NCBI RefSeq assembly: GCF_900129285.1
Contig: NZ_FQUW01000029.1
Coordinates: 1 to 39,818 of the forward strand
DNA length: 39,818 nt
Direction: 5' to 3'
From: Desulfofundulus australicus DSM 11792
Lineage (GTDB): Bacteria > Bacillota > Desulfotomaculia > Desulfotomaculales > Desulfovirgulaceae
Below, piece after piece: positions 8,519 through 17,038 of the stretch. The translations under genes and the position numbers were made by a program. The first letter of the stretch is position 1; the number at the start of each line of letters is the position of its first letter. The notes under the pieces were generated by a model that saw only the letters and a list, made by a program, of their open reading frames with translations, was not told the DNA's origin and made no database searches.

Positions 8519-9481
8519 TTAAATGGCTAAAATGCCTGCCAGCCGGTAAACATCCAGGTCAACGGTTTTTCTCTGGCCCAGCACCCGATCCAAATCGGTT
8601 TCCACAATTTTCCCTGCGGCCATACCGACCATTTTACAGGTCGCCCCCTGCATGAGTAATTCCACAGCCCGGGCACCTAGCTGGCTGGCCAGAATCCGGT
8701 CAAAAGCAGTAGGGGTCCCCCCCCGCTGCAGATGGCCCAGAATGGTGACTTTGGTATCAAAACCGGTACGTTCTTTAATCTGTTTACCTATCTCCAGACC
8801 GCTGCCAGCTCCCTCAGCTACGACAATAATGCTGTGCAGTTTTCCCCGCCGGTAACCCTTGTACAATTTGTGACAAATTTCTTCGATACTGAAAGGATAC
8901 TCGGGGATGAGAATGGACTCGGCTCCCCCGGCCAGACCGGCGGCAATGGCCAGAAAACCGGTATCACGTCCCATAACTTCCACAATAAAGGTACGTTCAT
9001 GGGATGTGGCCGTATCGCGGATTTTGTTAATGGCATCAACGGCAGTATTTACGGCAGTATCAAAACCTATAGAGTAATCCGTACCGCTGATATCATTATC
9101 AATGGTTCCAGGAATGGCCACTACCGGGAGCCCGTATTCCCGGTGGAAAATACTTGCTCCTGTAAAGGATCCATCACCACCGATGACCACCAATCCCTCC
9201 AGACCAAAGCGCTCTACATTTTCCCATGCTTTGGCTCGGCCCGCGGGTGTTTTAAAATGTTCGGAACGGGCGGTATGTAAAATAGTGCCTCCCCGGTGAA
9301 TAATATCGGCTACCGATCCCAGCCGCATGGGTTCCATATCGCCCTCAATAAAACCGTTAAAACCCCTTTTAATACCGATTACTTCCAGCCCGTGATAAAT
9401 TGCTTTGCGGACCACCGCCCGGATGGCCGCATTCATTCCCGGCGAATCACCGCCGCTGGTCAAAATGCCTATTCTTTGCAA
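8519..9481 (-). CDS. pfkA: ATP-dependent 6-phosphofructokinase
   Basis: 320 residues, the standard bacterial length. It phosphorylates fructose 6-phosphate at C1. The N-terminal [16 protein letters not shown] loop binds nucleotide. GGDGS at 101-105 has Gly104, which marks ATP-dependent enzymes (PPi-dependent ones carry Asp). PGTIDND (124-130) carries the catalytic Asp128, followed by MGRDTGFLA and [18 protein letters not shown]. It lies between accA and pyk in the order known from Bacillus, so glycolytic flux and malonyl-CoA synthesis are probably coexpressed. About 39 bases separate it from accA. Confidence 0.97.
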   Translation of the reverse strand: MQRIGILTSGGDSPGMNAAIRAVVRKAIYHGLEVIGIKRGFNGFIEGDMEPMRLGSVADIIHRGGTILHTARSEHFKTPAGRAKAWENVERFGLEGLVVIGGDGSFTGASIFHREYGLPVVAIPGTIDNDISGTDYSIGFDTAVNTAVDAINKIRDTATSHERTFIVEVMGRDTGFLAIAAGLAGGAESILIPEYPFSIEEICHKLYKGYRRGKLHSIIVVAEGAGSGLEIGKQIKERTGFDTKVTILGHLQRGGTPTAFDRILASQLGARAVELLMQGATCKMVGMAAGKIVETDLDRVLGQRKTVDLDVYRLAGILAI

Positions 9482-9520
9482 ATAAAATTCCTCCCTGGCT
9501 TATCAGGTGAAGTATCATTA

Positions 9521-10486
9521 TTAAGTTACGTCATTGCCAGGTAAATATTCAGGACCAATACGCCTGAATCGTTCAAAACGCCTCCTCAAAAGTTCCTCCA
9601 CCGAGTATCCCACCAGCTCTTCCAGATGATGGGCAATAGCTTCACCAACCAGCCGGGCAGCCTCATTTTTATCCCGGTGAGCACCACCCAGGGGTTCTGG
9701 AATAATCCCATCTATAAGCTGGTAAGCATAAAGTTCCTGGGCGGTAATTTTCATAATTCCGGCAGCATCCTGGCAGCGGGTTGCATCTTTCCACAAAATA
9801 GATGCGTAAGCTTCCGGGGAAATAACGGAAAAAACAGCGTATTCCTGCATCAGGATCCGGTCACCTGAAGCCAGAGCCAGGGCTCCGCCACTGCCTCCTT
9901 CTCCAAGAATCACCGAGATCACCGGCACGCGCAGGGTGAGCATACCGGTAATACAACAGGATATGGCATGAGCCTGTCCCCTTTCTTCCGCTCCCATACC
10001 GGGATAAGCGCCCGGGGTATCGATAAAAGCCAGAACAGGGCGCTTGAATTTTTCTGCCTGTTGCATAAGCCGCAGGGCTTTACGGTAACCTTCGGGGTGA
10101 GCCATGCCGAAATTGCGGGCCAGGTTTTCCTTCGTATCATGACCTTTCATATGACCTATTACAGTTACCGCTCTTCCACGAAACCGGGCTATACCTCCTA
10201 CTATGGCCGGATCATCGCCGAAGCACCTGTCCCCGTGAAATTCAATAAAATCGGTACACAGCAGCTTGATATAATCCAGAGTGTTAGGGCGCCCTGGATG
10301 GCGGGCAATAAGCACCTTTTGCCAGGGGGAAAGCTGACTGAAAATGGCCTCTTTTAACTCTCTAGATTTTTTTTCCAGATTCTCAATTTCTTTACTCAGG
10401 TCAATGCCTTTTTCACCGGCAAAGCGCTGAAGCTCTGCTATTTTTTCTTCCAGTTCAACTATGGGACGTTCGAAATCGTAAACCAT
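9521..10486 (-). CDS. accA: Acetyl-CoA carboxylase carboxyltransferase subunit alpha
   Basis: 321 residues, canonical AccA. It starts with FERPIVELEEKIAELQ coiled-coil helices, then RHPGRPNTLDYI, FIEFHGDRCFGDDPAIVGG and the crotonase-like core with GHMKGHDTKENLARNFGMAHPEGYRKALRLMQQAEKF in separate conserved blocks, FIDTPGAYPG and GEGGSGGALAL. Together with AccD it transfers CO2 from carboxybiotin to acetyl-CoA to make malonyl-CoA. Its ATG is one base past the accD stop, which indicates translational coupling and equal subunit output. The biotin carboxylase and BCCP genes are not in this window. Confidence 0.97.
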   Translation of the reverse strand: MVYDFERPIVELEEKIAELQRFAGEKGIDLSKEIENLEKKSRELKEAIFSQLSPWQKVLIARHPGRPNTLDYIKLLCTDFIEFHGDRCFGDDPAIVGGIARFRGRAVTVIGHMKGHDTKENLARNFGMAHPEGYRKALRLMQQAEKFKRPVLAFIDTPGAYPGMGAEERGQAHAISCCITGMLTLRVPVISVILGEGGSGGALALASGDRILMQEYAVFSVISPEAYASILWKDATRCQDAAGIMKITAQELYAYQLIDGIIPEPLGGAHRDKNEAARLVGEAIAHHLEELVGYSVEELLRRRFERFRRIGPEYLPGNDVT

Positions 10487-10487
10487 C

Positions 10488-11330
10488 TTAATCGCTCCGG
10501 TGTAAATCTAAAATCTGGGCCAAAGTTTTTTTCAATAGCGGCCGGGGAACAACCGCATCAACGAAACCATGCTGCCGCAGGAATTCTGCACTTTGAAATC
10601 CCTCGGGCAATTTCTGGCGGATTGTTTGTTCAATTACCCTGGGGCCTGCAAACCCAATCAGCGCCCCCGGTTCAGCCAGTATGATATCCCCGGCAAAGGC
10701 AAAGCTGGCGCTAACCCCTCCCGTTGTCGGGTCAGTTAGTACGGATATATACAGCAATCCTGCAGAGGAAAAAAAGGATAGTGCCGCGCATGTTCTGGTC
10801 ATCTGCATTAACGAGAAAATTCCCTCCTGCATGCGTGCACCACCGGATGCTGAAAAAATGATAAGGGGCAGTCGCTTTTCCCGGGCGCGTTCAATGGCCC
10901 GGGTAATCTTTTCCCCCACCACCGTACCCATACTGGCCATCATAAAGCGGGTATCCATTACAGCTACAGCCACGCGATGCCCGGCAATATCACCCTCCCC
11001 GGTTACTACTGCTTCTTTCAGCCCGCTCTCCTGTTGTGCCCTGGCCAGTTTTTCACCGTATTCAGGGTTTTGGAAAGGATTTACCGGCCCCATATCCCCG
11101 TCCCATTCAATAAAGGTACCTTCATCAATGGTAATTTTCAATCTTTCCCGGGCGGAGAGGCGAAAGTGGTAGCCACACCTGGCACAGACTTTTAATTGCT
11201 TTGCCAGCTCCCCTGAATACTGGATTTCATGACAGCGGGGACATTTAACCCACAGGCCATCGGGTATATCCCGGGTTACGGGATTAACCGTTGCATAACG
11301 CTGCCGCTGCTTTTTAAAAATATCCAGCAT
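10488..11330 (-). CDS. accD: Acetyl-CoA carboxylase carboxyltransferase subunit beta
   Basis: 280 residues. An N-terminal zinc ribbon has Cys30, Cys33, Cys49 and Cys52 (CPRC...CARC). The crotonase-fold carboxyltransferase domain follows, with FSASGGARMQEGIFSLMQMTRT and SVLTDPTTGGVSASFAFAGDI as hallmark stretches and GFAGPRVIEQT further on. It forms the heterotetrameric carboxyltransferase with AccA, encoded immediately downstream. The small DUF2007-like gene lies 20 bases upstream, so transcription probably enters from there or from dnaE/mtrB. Confidence 0.97.
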   Translation of the reverse strand: MLDIFKKQRQRYATVNPVTRDIPDGLWVKCPRCHEIQYSGELAKQLKVCARCGYHFRLSARERLKITIDEGTFIEWDGDMGPVNPFQNPEYGEKLARAQQESGLKEAVVTGEGDIAGHRVAVAVMDTRFMMASMGTVVGEKITRAIERAREKRLPLIIFSASGGARMQEGIFSLMQMTRTCAALSFFSSAGLLYISVLTDPTTGGVSASFAFAGDIILAEPGALIGFAGPRVIEQTIRQKLPEGFQSAEFLRQHGFVDAVVPRPLLKKTLAQILDLHRSD

Positions 11331-11350
11331 CTCGACTCCCCTGTTATTTT

Positions 11351-11542
11351 TTAAATTGAATTTATTACTTCCAGTGCTTCATCAACTTCGGCTTCCGGTA
11401 CCAGGATTTCCACTGAACAATTACACCCACAATGGGATGGCGAAAGTTCCCGCAGTTTTACCAGTATACCTTCACTGGTAAGAATTTCTTTAATCCTGGT
11501 TGCTTCTTTTTTATTTGGAGCAATATACACTACCGTCCACAA
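11351..11542 (-). CDS. Small DUF2007-like protein
   Basis: About 63 residues beginning MWTVVYIAPNKKEATRIKEIL. It fits the DUF2007 ('putative signal transducing protein') pattern: a short beta strand, an amphipathic helix with regularly spaced basic and acidic residues, and an ILVPEAEVDEALEVI ending. A CGCNC cluster near residue 40 could bind metal or form a disulfide. TTG 11542 is preferred because GGGGGTGG lies just upstream and related proteins start M-W-x-V-V-Y; an in-frame GTG at 11551 would add three residues. Function is unknown. Related small genes are commonly seen next to accD in Peptococcaceae, from memory. Confidence 0.7.
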   Translation of the reverse strand: MWTVVYIAPNKKEATRIKEILTSEGILVKLRELSPSHCGCNCSVEILVPEAEVDEALEVINSI

Positions 11543-11634
11543 GGTTCCCACCCCCGGGGCCCGGTTTTATTTTTTAAAATTAACTATAACAATAAGTATA
11601 TCCAGAGTAATAACCCTGGATACTGTTTTAAGCT

Positions 11635-11871
11635 TTAAAGCAAATCATCATTGCGCATAACACCATACTTGGTTAGCAATTCGACCTTGCCGCGGATTTT
11701 AATCGCCGAAGTATGTTCAGTAAACTGGGCAATCATGATTTCGCCCTTATCCAGCTTCTCTGAATGGTGAAAACGGGTATCCTTGCCACGGGTAAGGCCA
11801 ATAATAGTTACCCCGTTCTCCAGTGCTTTTACTGCTACATAATCGGCGTTAATTTCCCAGCTTTCAGGCAT
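11635..11871 (-). CDS. mtrB: Tryptophan-activated RNA-binding attenuation protein (TRAP)
   Basis: 78 residues that align along nearly the whole length with Bacillus subtilis TRAP, with an offset of two. The RNA-contacting Lys37/Lys56/Arg58 of TRAP correspond to Lys39, Lys58 and Arg60. The tryptophan-pocket blocks [21 protein letters not shown] and [14 protein letters not shown] are nearly identical. TRAP forms an 11-mer that, with tryptophan bound, wraps NAG repeats in trp leader RNA. AGGAGGT lies upstream of the ATG. No trp gene or anti-TRAP gene is in the window; mtrB lies between dnaE and accD instead of next to mtrA (folE), its usual partner in Bacillus. The targets are therefore elsewhere in the genome. 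Confidence 0.95.
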   Translation of the reverse strand: MPESWEINADYVAVKALENGVTIIGLTRGKDTRFHHSEKLDKGEIMIAQFTEHTSAIKIRGKVELLTKYGVMRNDDLL

Positions 11872-11945
11872 GGAGGTACCTCCTTTTCAGGCAAAATGCC
11901 GCTTTCAGCAGTTACATCATAGCATACCGCCGGAGCTTTGACAAG

Positions 11946-14900
11946 CTACCTGCCAGGCGTTTCCTTTACTCTCACGTTCTCCGGGCCCAACAGGGCGGCC
12001 AGTTCAGTGACCACAGGTGATGACAGGTCAGTCCAGTAGTTCTGCGATGCCCTGGCCAGCTTTTTTTCCAGGGGGAAGTACAGGTAAACCGGCGCGGAAC
12101 CCGGGTAGCTGCGCAGGATCATCTGCACCCGCTTTATCAGCTGGGGTGTGGCTTCCCTGAACTGTAAATACAGGCTCGACCCGGATTTTTTCTGTAGCGG
12201 TAAAACTTCCTCGGCAATGATTTTCAGCGCCTCACCGCTAGAACTCAGTTGACCCTTAATCAACACAACCTTATCTGGGCTGATGAGTTTGGCGTACTGC
12301 TGGTAGACACGCGGGAAAAAGACCACTTCTATATTTCCGGTAAGATCCTCCAGAGTACCAAAAGCCATCGGTTCTCCCCGCCGGGTATTGATGCGTTTCA
12401 AGGTTGTAAGCATGCCGCCAACCGTAACCCCGGCAGGTTCACCTTCTTTAAGTTCTGCCACCGTGGCCGTAGTTTCTTCCACCAGCGCCTGGCGGTATTC
12501 TTCCAGCGGATGGCCACTAATATAAAGTCCCAGAGCTTCCTTTTCCAGGGCCAGCATTTCAGCACGGGAGTATTTTTGTACCCGGGGAAGGGGAAGATCT
12601 TCTTCTGTTTCCTGCCAGAACTGCTCAAAAGTTAACTGCCCGTTCTGCCGTTGCTGCTGTGATTGCTGGGCCAGAGAAAGCCCCAGCTCAATACCTGCCA
12701 TCAACTGTGCCCGGTGGTGGCCCAGGGAATCTAGAGCACCGCTTTTAATAAGATTTTCCAGTACCCGCCGGTTGATAACCCGTGTATCCAGGCGCCGGCA
12801 GAAATCGGCAAAGCTTTTAAAAGGTCCCTTTTCTTCCCGGGATTTAATAATAGCCTGTACAGCTCCCTCGCCCACGTTTTTAATGGCTGCCAGCCCGAAA
12901 CGGATTTTACCTTCGATAACAGTGAAGCTTTCCCGGCTTTCATTAACATCCGGGGGCAGCACCTCCAGCCCCATGCGCCGGCATTCCTCTACATAAGCCG
13001 CCACTTTATCCGTGTTATCCCGTACCGAGGTCAACAGTGCCGCCATATACTGGGCCGGATAATTAGCCTTCAGGTAAGCAGTCTGGTAGGCAACCAGGGC
13101 ATAAGCAGCGCTATGGCTTTTATTAAAACCATAGCCAGCAAAATATTCCATTAGATCAAAAATTTGTCCTGCAATCTGGGGATCAACACCGTTTTTTACG
13201 GCTCCCTCAATAAACTGGTTCCTCAATCCGGCAATAATCTCCGGTTTCTTTTTACCCATAGCCCTGCGTAAAAGATCGGCTTCACCCAGGGTAAAGCCTG
13301 CCAGGTCACTGGCTATACGCATAACCTGTTCTTGATAGAGAATAACCCCGTAAGTATCTTTCAGTATGGGTTCCAGCCTGGGATCCAGGTAAGTAACTTT
13401 CTTTTCTCCATGTTTACTTTTGATGAAATCCTCTACCATACCGCTGCCCAGGGGTCCGGGCCGGTAGAGGGCTACCAGGGCCACAATATCTTCAAAGACC
13501 TCCGGGCGCAGTTCTTTTAACAGGGCCCGCATACCGCTGGATTCCAGCTGGAAAACACCGCTCCCCTCACCCCTGCACAGGAGAGCGAAAGTTTTCGGGT
13601 CATCCAGAGGTATTTCATCAATATTAATTTCCGGTCCACCGCTTTCCCGGATAAGCCTTATAGTATCGGCAATAACGGTAAGGGTTCGCAAACCCAGGAG
13701 ATCCATTTTCAGCAGGCCCAATTCTTCAACCTGGTCCTTGGCAAATTGTGTGGTTAACGGGCCGTCGGCTGCTTTATAAAGGGGCAGGTAATGAATTAAT
13801 GGTTCCCTGGTGATTACCACCCCGGCGGCATGGGTGGAAGCATGCCTGGGCATACCTTCAAGAAGGGCAGCAGTATCAATAAGTTTTTTTACCTGTGGAT
13901 CCCGGTCGTAGAGTTCCTTCAACTCGCTGGATTCATTTAAGGCCCGCTCGATGGTTATGTGCAGCTCTGCAGGTACCAGTTTGGCTATTTTATCAACTTC
14001 TCCATAGGGCATATTCAGAGCACGACCAACGTCCCTGATGGCTGCCCGGGCGGCCATGGTACCAAAAGTGGCTATTTGAGCCACTTTATCAGCCCCATAT
14101 TTCCTGATCAGGTAATTAATTACTTCTCCCCTGCGTTCAAAACACAGGTCAACATCCACGTCAGGCATGGAAACGCGTTCCGGGTTTAAAAAACGTTCAA
14201 AAAGCAGGCCATATTTTAAGGGATCGAGGTTGGTAATTCCCAGCACATAGGCTACCAGGCTGCCGGCTGCAGAACCCCGGCCCGGACCCACCGGAATACC
14301 ATTCTGCCGGGCATAATGAATAAAATCCCAGACAATAAGGAAATAGGCGGAATAGCCCATCTGCCGGATAACTTTCAGTTCGTATTCCAGGCGCTGTTTT
14401 ACGGGTTCGGTGACTTCCCCATATCGGCGGCGTACTCCCTCCCAGCAGAGCTGTTCCAGGTAACTGTCCACAGTATGACCCGGGGGAACTTCGTAATAGG
14501 GCAGGTGTATCTGTCCGAAACTCAGCTCTACATTGCAGCGTTCAGCAATAAAATTGGTATTTTCCATGGCCTCTTTCAGCTCTCCAAATAAAGAGGCCAT
14601 TTCTTCTTCACTTTTCAAATACAGCTCCTGGGAGTCAAACTTCATCCTGCCGGGATCGTCCACACTTTTGCCAGTTTGAATACAGAGCAGGATGTCCTGC
14701 ATTTCAGCGTGCTCTTTTTTCACATAATGCACGTCATTGGTTACTACCAGAGGTATATTCATTTCCCTGTGCAGGCGAAGCAGTTCCTGGTTGACCCTGC
14801 GCTGTTCAGGAAGACCGTGATCCTGCAACTCTAAAAAGAAGTTTCCGCGCCCGAAAATATCCTGGTAAGTGGCAGCGGCTTCTACAGCTTTTTCTTTTTT

Positions 14901-15344
14901 TCCGGCCAGGAGGTTTTCAGTAACCTCACCGGCAAGGCATCCACTTAAAGCTATTAATCCCTTGCTGTAACGGGACAGTGTATCTTTATCTATTCTTGGT
15001 TTATAATAAAACCCTTCCGTAAAAGCCAGGGACACCACTTGCAGAAGGTTGCGGTACCCGTCCTGGTTTTCGGCCAGCAACACCAGGTGGTAGAGATGGT
15101 CGTCCACCCTGGGTGTACGATCCTTCATGGTGCGGGGTGCCACATAAACTTCACAGCCCAGAATAGGCTTAACCCCATGTTTTTGGCACGCTTTATAAAA
15201 ATCGATCACCCCAAACATGACACCATGATCTGTAATGGCCAGGGAACTCATACCCAGCTCCCGGGCACGCGTCACGACTTCCTTTATCCGGGCAGCACCA
15301 TCCAGCAGGCTGTATTCGGTATGTACGTGCAGGTGTGTGAACAT
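11946..15344 (-). CDS. dnaE: DNA polymerase III subunit alpha (DnaE)
   Basis: 1132 residues, the usual DnaE size. The N-terminal PHP domain shows HLHVHTEYSLLDG (4-16) and SSLAITDHGVMFG. The polymerase core has GPGRGSAAGSLVAYVLGIT, the catalytic aspartates in MPDVDVD (near residue 395), ARAAIRDVGRAL, and GYGFNKSHSAAYA. A helix-hairpin-helix region precedes the C-terminal OB fold (about 970-1060, VTVGGMLTTLKRINTRRGEPMAF in parts). It is the replicative or lesion-capable polymerase; Firmicutes often also have PolC, which is not here. It heads the dnaE-mtrB-DUF2007-accD-accA-pfkA-pyk series. Confidence 0.97.
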   Translation of the reverse strand: MFTHLHVHTEYSLLDGAARIKEVVTRARELGMSSLAITDHGVMFGVIDFYKACQKHGVKPILGCEVYVAPRTMKDRTPRVDDHLYHLVLLAENQDGYRNLLQVVSLAFTEGFYYKPRIDKDTLSRYSKGLIALSGCLAGEVTENLLAGKKEKAVEAAATYQDIFGRGNFFLELQDHGLPEQRRVNQELLRLHREMNIPLVVTNDVHYVKKEHAEMQDILLCIQTGKSVDDPGRMKFDSQELYLKSEEEMASLFGELKEAMENTNFIAERCNVELSFGQIHLPYYEVPPGHTVDSYLEQLCWEGVRRRYGEVTEPVKQRLEYELKVIRQMGYSAYFLIVWDFIHYARQNGIPVGPGRGSAAGSLVAYVLGITNLDPLKYGLLFERFLNPERVSMPDVDVDLCFERRGEVINYLIRKYGADKVAQIATFGTMAARAAIRDVGRALNMPYGEVDKIAKLVPAELHITIERALNESSELKELYDRDPQVKKLIDTAALLEGMPRHASTHAAGVVITREPLIHYLPLYKAADGPLTTQFAKDQVEELGLLKMDLLGLRTLTVIADTIRLIRESGGPEINIDEIPLDDPKTFALLCRGEGSGVFQLESSGMRALLKELRPEVFEDIVALVALYRPGPLGSGMVEDFIKSKHGEKKVTYLDPRLEPILKDTYGVILYQEQVMRIASDLAGFTLGEADLLRRAMGKKKPEIIAGLRNQFIEGAVKNGVDPQIAGQIFDLMEYFAGYGFNKSHSAAYALVAYQTAYLKANYPAQYMAALLTSVRDNTDKVAAYVEECRRMGLEVLPPDVNESRESFTVIEGKIRFGLAAIKNVGEGAVQAIIKSREEKGPFKSFADFCRRLDTRVINRRVLENLIKSGALDSLGHHRAQLMAGIELGLSLAQQSQQQRQNGQLTFEQFWQETEEDLPLPRVQKYSRAEMLALEKEALGLYISGHPLEEYRQALVEETTATVAELKEGEPAGVTVGGMLTTLKRINTRRGEPMAFGTLEDLTGNIEVVFFPRVYQQYAKLISPDKVVLIKGQLSSSGEALKIIAEEVLPLQKKSGSSLYLQFREATPQLIKRVQMILRSYPGSAPVYLYFPLEKKLARASQNYWTDLSSPVVTELAALLGPENVRVKETPGR

Positions 15345-15427
15345 ATTTTATTTTTACACCCCTGAATCCTGGCTTTATCTTTTTTCATTCGTTTAAATTT
15401 ATAATAAATCCTGCCCCAAAGAGACAG

Positions 15428-15456
15428 AAAAAGGGGGTAGCCCGCTCAGGCCCCCC
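15428..15456 (-). terminator. Rho-independent terminator after perR
   Basis: On the minus strand GGGGG plus GCC pairs with GGC and CCCCC (stem bases between 15433 and 15456), followed by TTTTTC. It lies just beyond the perR stop and before dnaE, so it separates the two units. Confidence 0.65.
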
Positions 15457-15484
15457 TCTGGTTGCCAGACATGATGGTTTCGGT

Positions 15485-15907
15485 TTATACCTCATCCGGC
15501 TGCTGTTTTTCTTTTTCAGATTTTGCCTGGCATTCACGGCAATACCCGTAAAATTCCAGCCGGTGGCGCGTAACCTGCATACCCGTGAGGTTGCTCACTT
15601 TCTCCTCCAGATTATTCATCAGTGGGAGATCGAGATCGAAAATACGCCCGCACCCGTCACAGACAAAATGGTAATGATTTTGAGGATTACCATCGAAACG
15701 GCTGAACGTACTGCCATAATTAAGTTCCATAATTTCTCCAGCCTGTTTGAGGTTATTTAAATTGCGATAAACCGTACCCAGACTGATGTCCGGGATCTGC
15801 TTGCGGGCCTGTTCATAAATCCAATCGGCTGTGGGGTGAGTGTTGGTGTTACGCAGGATTTCCAGGATCAACTTTTTTTGCTTGGTCATACGCCTGGGCT
15901 TAATCAC
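15485..15907 (-). CDS. perR: Fur-family peroxide-responsive repressor, PerR type
   Basis: 140 residues with a winged helix (DISLGTVYRNLNNLKQAGEI) and a dimerisation domain. Structural zinc cysteines are Cys83, Cys86, Cys123 and Cys126. The regulatory metal ligands known from B. subtilis PerR are all kept: His24, Asp72, His78, His80 and Asp91 (PerR His37, Asp85, His91, His93, Asp104). Asp instead of Glu at the last position favours PerR over Fur or Zur. In PerR the iron-bound form oxidises a ligand histidine and releases DNA. GTG 15907 follows GGGGGTGAGC. A 15-base stretch with partial match to the TTATAAT-x-ATTATAA Per box (near 15944-15958) overlaps the promoter, so autoregulation is plausible. 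Confidence 0.88.
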   Translation of the reverse strand: MIKPRRMTKQKKLILEILRNTNTHPTADWIYEQARKQIPDISLGTVYRNLNNLKQAGEIMELNYGSTFSRFDGNPQNHYHFVCDGCGRIFDLDLPLMNNLEEKVSNLTGMQVTRHRLEFYGYCRECQAKSEKEKQQPDEV

Positions 15908-15952
15908 AACAGCTCACCCCCTCTATTTAATAACAGCTACTTTTATAGCTTT

Positions 15953-15982
15953 AATATATATCCTTTTCTTTTTTTATGTCAA
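15953..15982 (-). promoter_or_regulatory. Promoter of perR
   Basis: On the minus strand TTGACA (15982-15977) and TATATT (15958-15953) are 18 bases apart, with an A-rich spacer. The -35 overlaps the last codons of thi4. It is the best sigma-A match in this part of the window. Confidence 0.6.
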
Positions 15983-16761
15983 GTTTTATCTCCCTCGAGA
16001 ATAATCCTGGCCGCTCGCTGTCCGGACAGGAGCATTCCACCAAACACGGGCCCCATACGGTGGCCACCACAAACCGCATTGGCTGCCATGCCTGCAACTA
16101 TCAGCCCGGGGTAAACTTCACGGGTATTGGCAACGGTAGCCATTTCACCACGTGCTGCCCACATGGGCTTCTCTCCTTCCAGCGTACCGGTTGTGGTTTT
16201 TAAAACCGCTCCCATTTTTTTAACTATCATGCCGGCCACCTGAGCATCGTGCCCGGTGCAGTCAATAACGTAGGAAGATTGTACCGTCAGGGGATCCACA
16301 TGCAGGCGACCCAGGTCAACAGGGGTCCAGTTAATGACCAGCCCGGCAACACGGTTATCCCTTACCATGATGTCTTCTACAGAAATTAAATTAAAGATTT
16401 TTGCACCGGCCCGTACTGCACCCAGGGTCAGGGCGGCAACTGCTTCTACGGAACTGGCCGTATAATATCCTTCTTCAAATACCCTGTAAGAGATTTTAAA
16501 TTCCTCGAGCAGGGGCAGAGCTTCATCCTGAATCACAATCTGATTGAACATCATTCCTCCACCCCACATGCCGCCACCGATACTCAGCTTACGCTCAAAA
16601 AGAACTACTTTCTTGTTGGCCCGGGCCAGGTAATAAGCAGCCACCAGCCCTGAAGGACCTCCACCCACCACCGCAACATCAGACTCCAGGGCTTCCAGCA
16701 ATTCCTCCTGGTATCTCGAAATTATAGCTTTGGAAATAACCACATCTTCAAGGTGCATCAT
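15979..16761 (-). CDS. thi4: Thiazole synthase Thi4, sulfide-dependent (His) type
   Basis: About 260 residues. It makes the thiazole moiety of thiamin from NAD, glycine and a sulfur source. It has an FAD/NAD-binding GGGPSGLVAAYYLA loop (33-46), GGGMWGGGMMFN, VIDCTGHDAQ and MGPVFGGMLLSG. Yeast and plant Thi4 give up an active-site cysteine in a suicide reaction. Here the position holds His154 in RLHVDPLT, as in methanogen Thi4 that uses free sulfide with Fe(II) and turns over repeatedly. This fits a sulfidic anaerobe. ATG 16761 is chosen because TAAGGAGTG lies upstream; residues before it lack family similarity. A TPP riboswitch with terminator precedes it, which supports the thiamin role. Confidence 0.92.
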   Translation of the reverse strand: MMHLEDVVISKAIISRYQEELLEALESDVAVVGGGPSGLVAAYYLARANKKVVLFERKLSIGGGMWGGGMMFNQIVIQDEALPLLEEFKISYRVFEEGYYTASSVEAVAALTLGAVRAGAKIFNLISVEDIMVRDNRVAGLVINWTPVDLGRLHVDPLTVQSSYVIDCTGHDAQVAGMIVKKMGAVLKTTTGTLEGEKPMWAARGEMATVANTREVYPGLIVAGMAANAVCGGHRMGPVFGGMLLSGQRAARIILEGDKT

Positions 16762-16811
16762 AAACACAACACTCCTTAAACCTGGTCTCATCTGCCATTA
16801 TATAGCCCGAT

Positions 16812-16845
16812 TAAATAAAACAGCGCACCCACGGAAAGGATGCGC
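16812..16845 (-). terminator. Attenuator terminator of the TPP riboswitch
   Basis: On the minus strand GCGCATCC (16845-16838) pairs with GGGTGCGC (16830-16823) through eight pairs including one G-U, followed by TGTTTTATTTAA. It lies between the aptamer and thi4, so TPP binding probably ends transcription here. Confidence 0.75.
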
Positions 16846-16859
16846 CATTACAGGAATAC

Positions 16860-16957
16860 CAACAGGCTTTTTCCCTTCGCGGGCATTACCCCGAGCAGGT
16901 TTAGCGGGTCAGGTGCTCACTAGCCCTTTCTCAGCCCCTAACAGGAGCTCCCCGTTG
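16860..16957 (-). promoter_or_regulatory. TPP (THI-box) riboswitch
   Basis: Read on the minus strand, the segment has ACGGGGAGCTCC, then GGGGCTGAGAAAGGGC, the ACCTGACCCGCTAAACCTG thi box and GGGGTAATGCCCGCGAAGGGAA. These are the conserved pyrophosphate- and pyrimidine-binding loops of TPP aptamers. A short P1 can form from GTTG at the two ends (16954-16957 with 16860-16863). It stands about 100 bases upstream of thi4. Confidence 0.95.
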
Positions 16958-17038
16958 TCAAATATACATTTTCATGGCAGCTGCCAGAACTATAGCCATA
17001 TAATTCGACAACTTAAAGGAATTTCCTTCTCCAGTTTT

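Noticed and set aside
8732-9280. A 182-codon plus-strand open frame inside pfkA
   Set aside because: It lies fully antisense to an unmistakable phosphofructokinase gene and shows no family motif.
11599-11622. TATCCAG / CTGGATA hairpin between mtrB and the DUF2007-like gene
   Set aside because: Only 7 bp and no U-run on the minus strand, so not convincing as a terminator.
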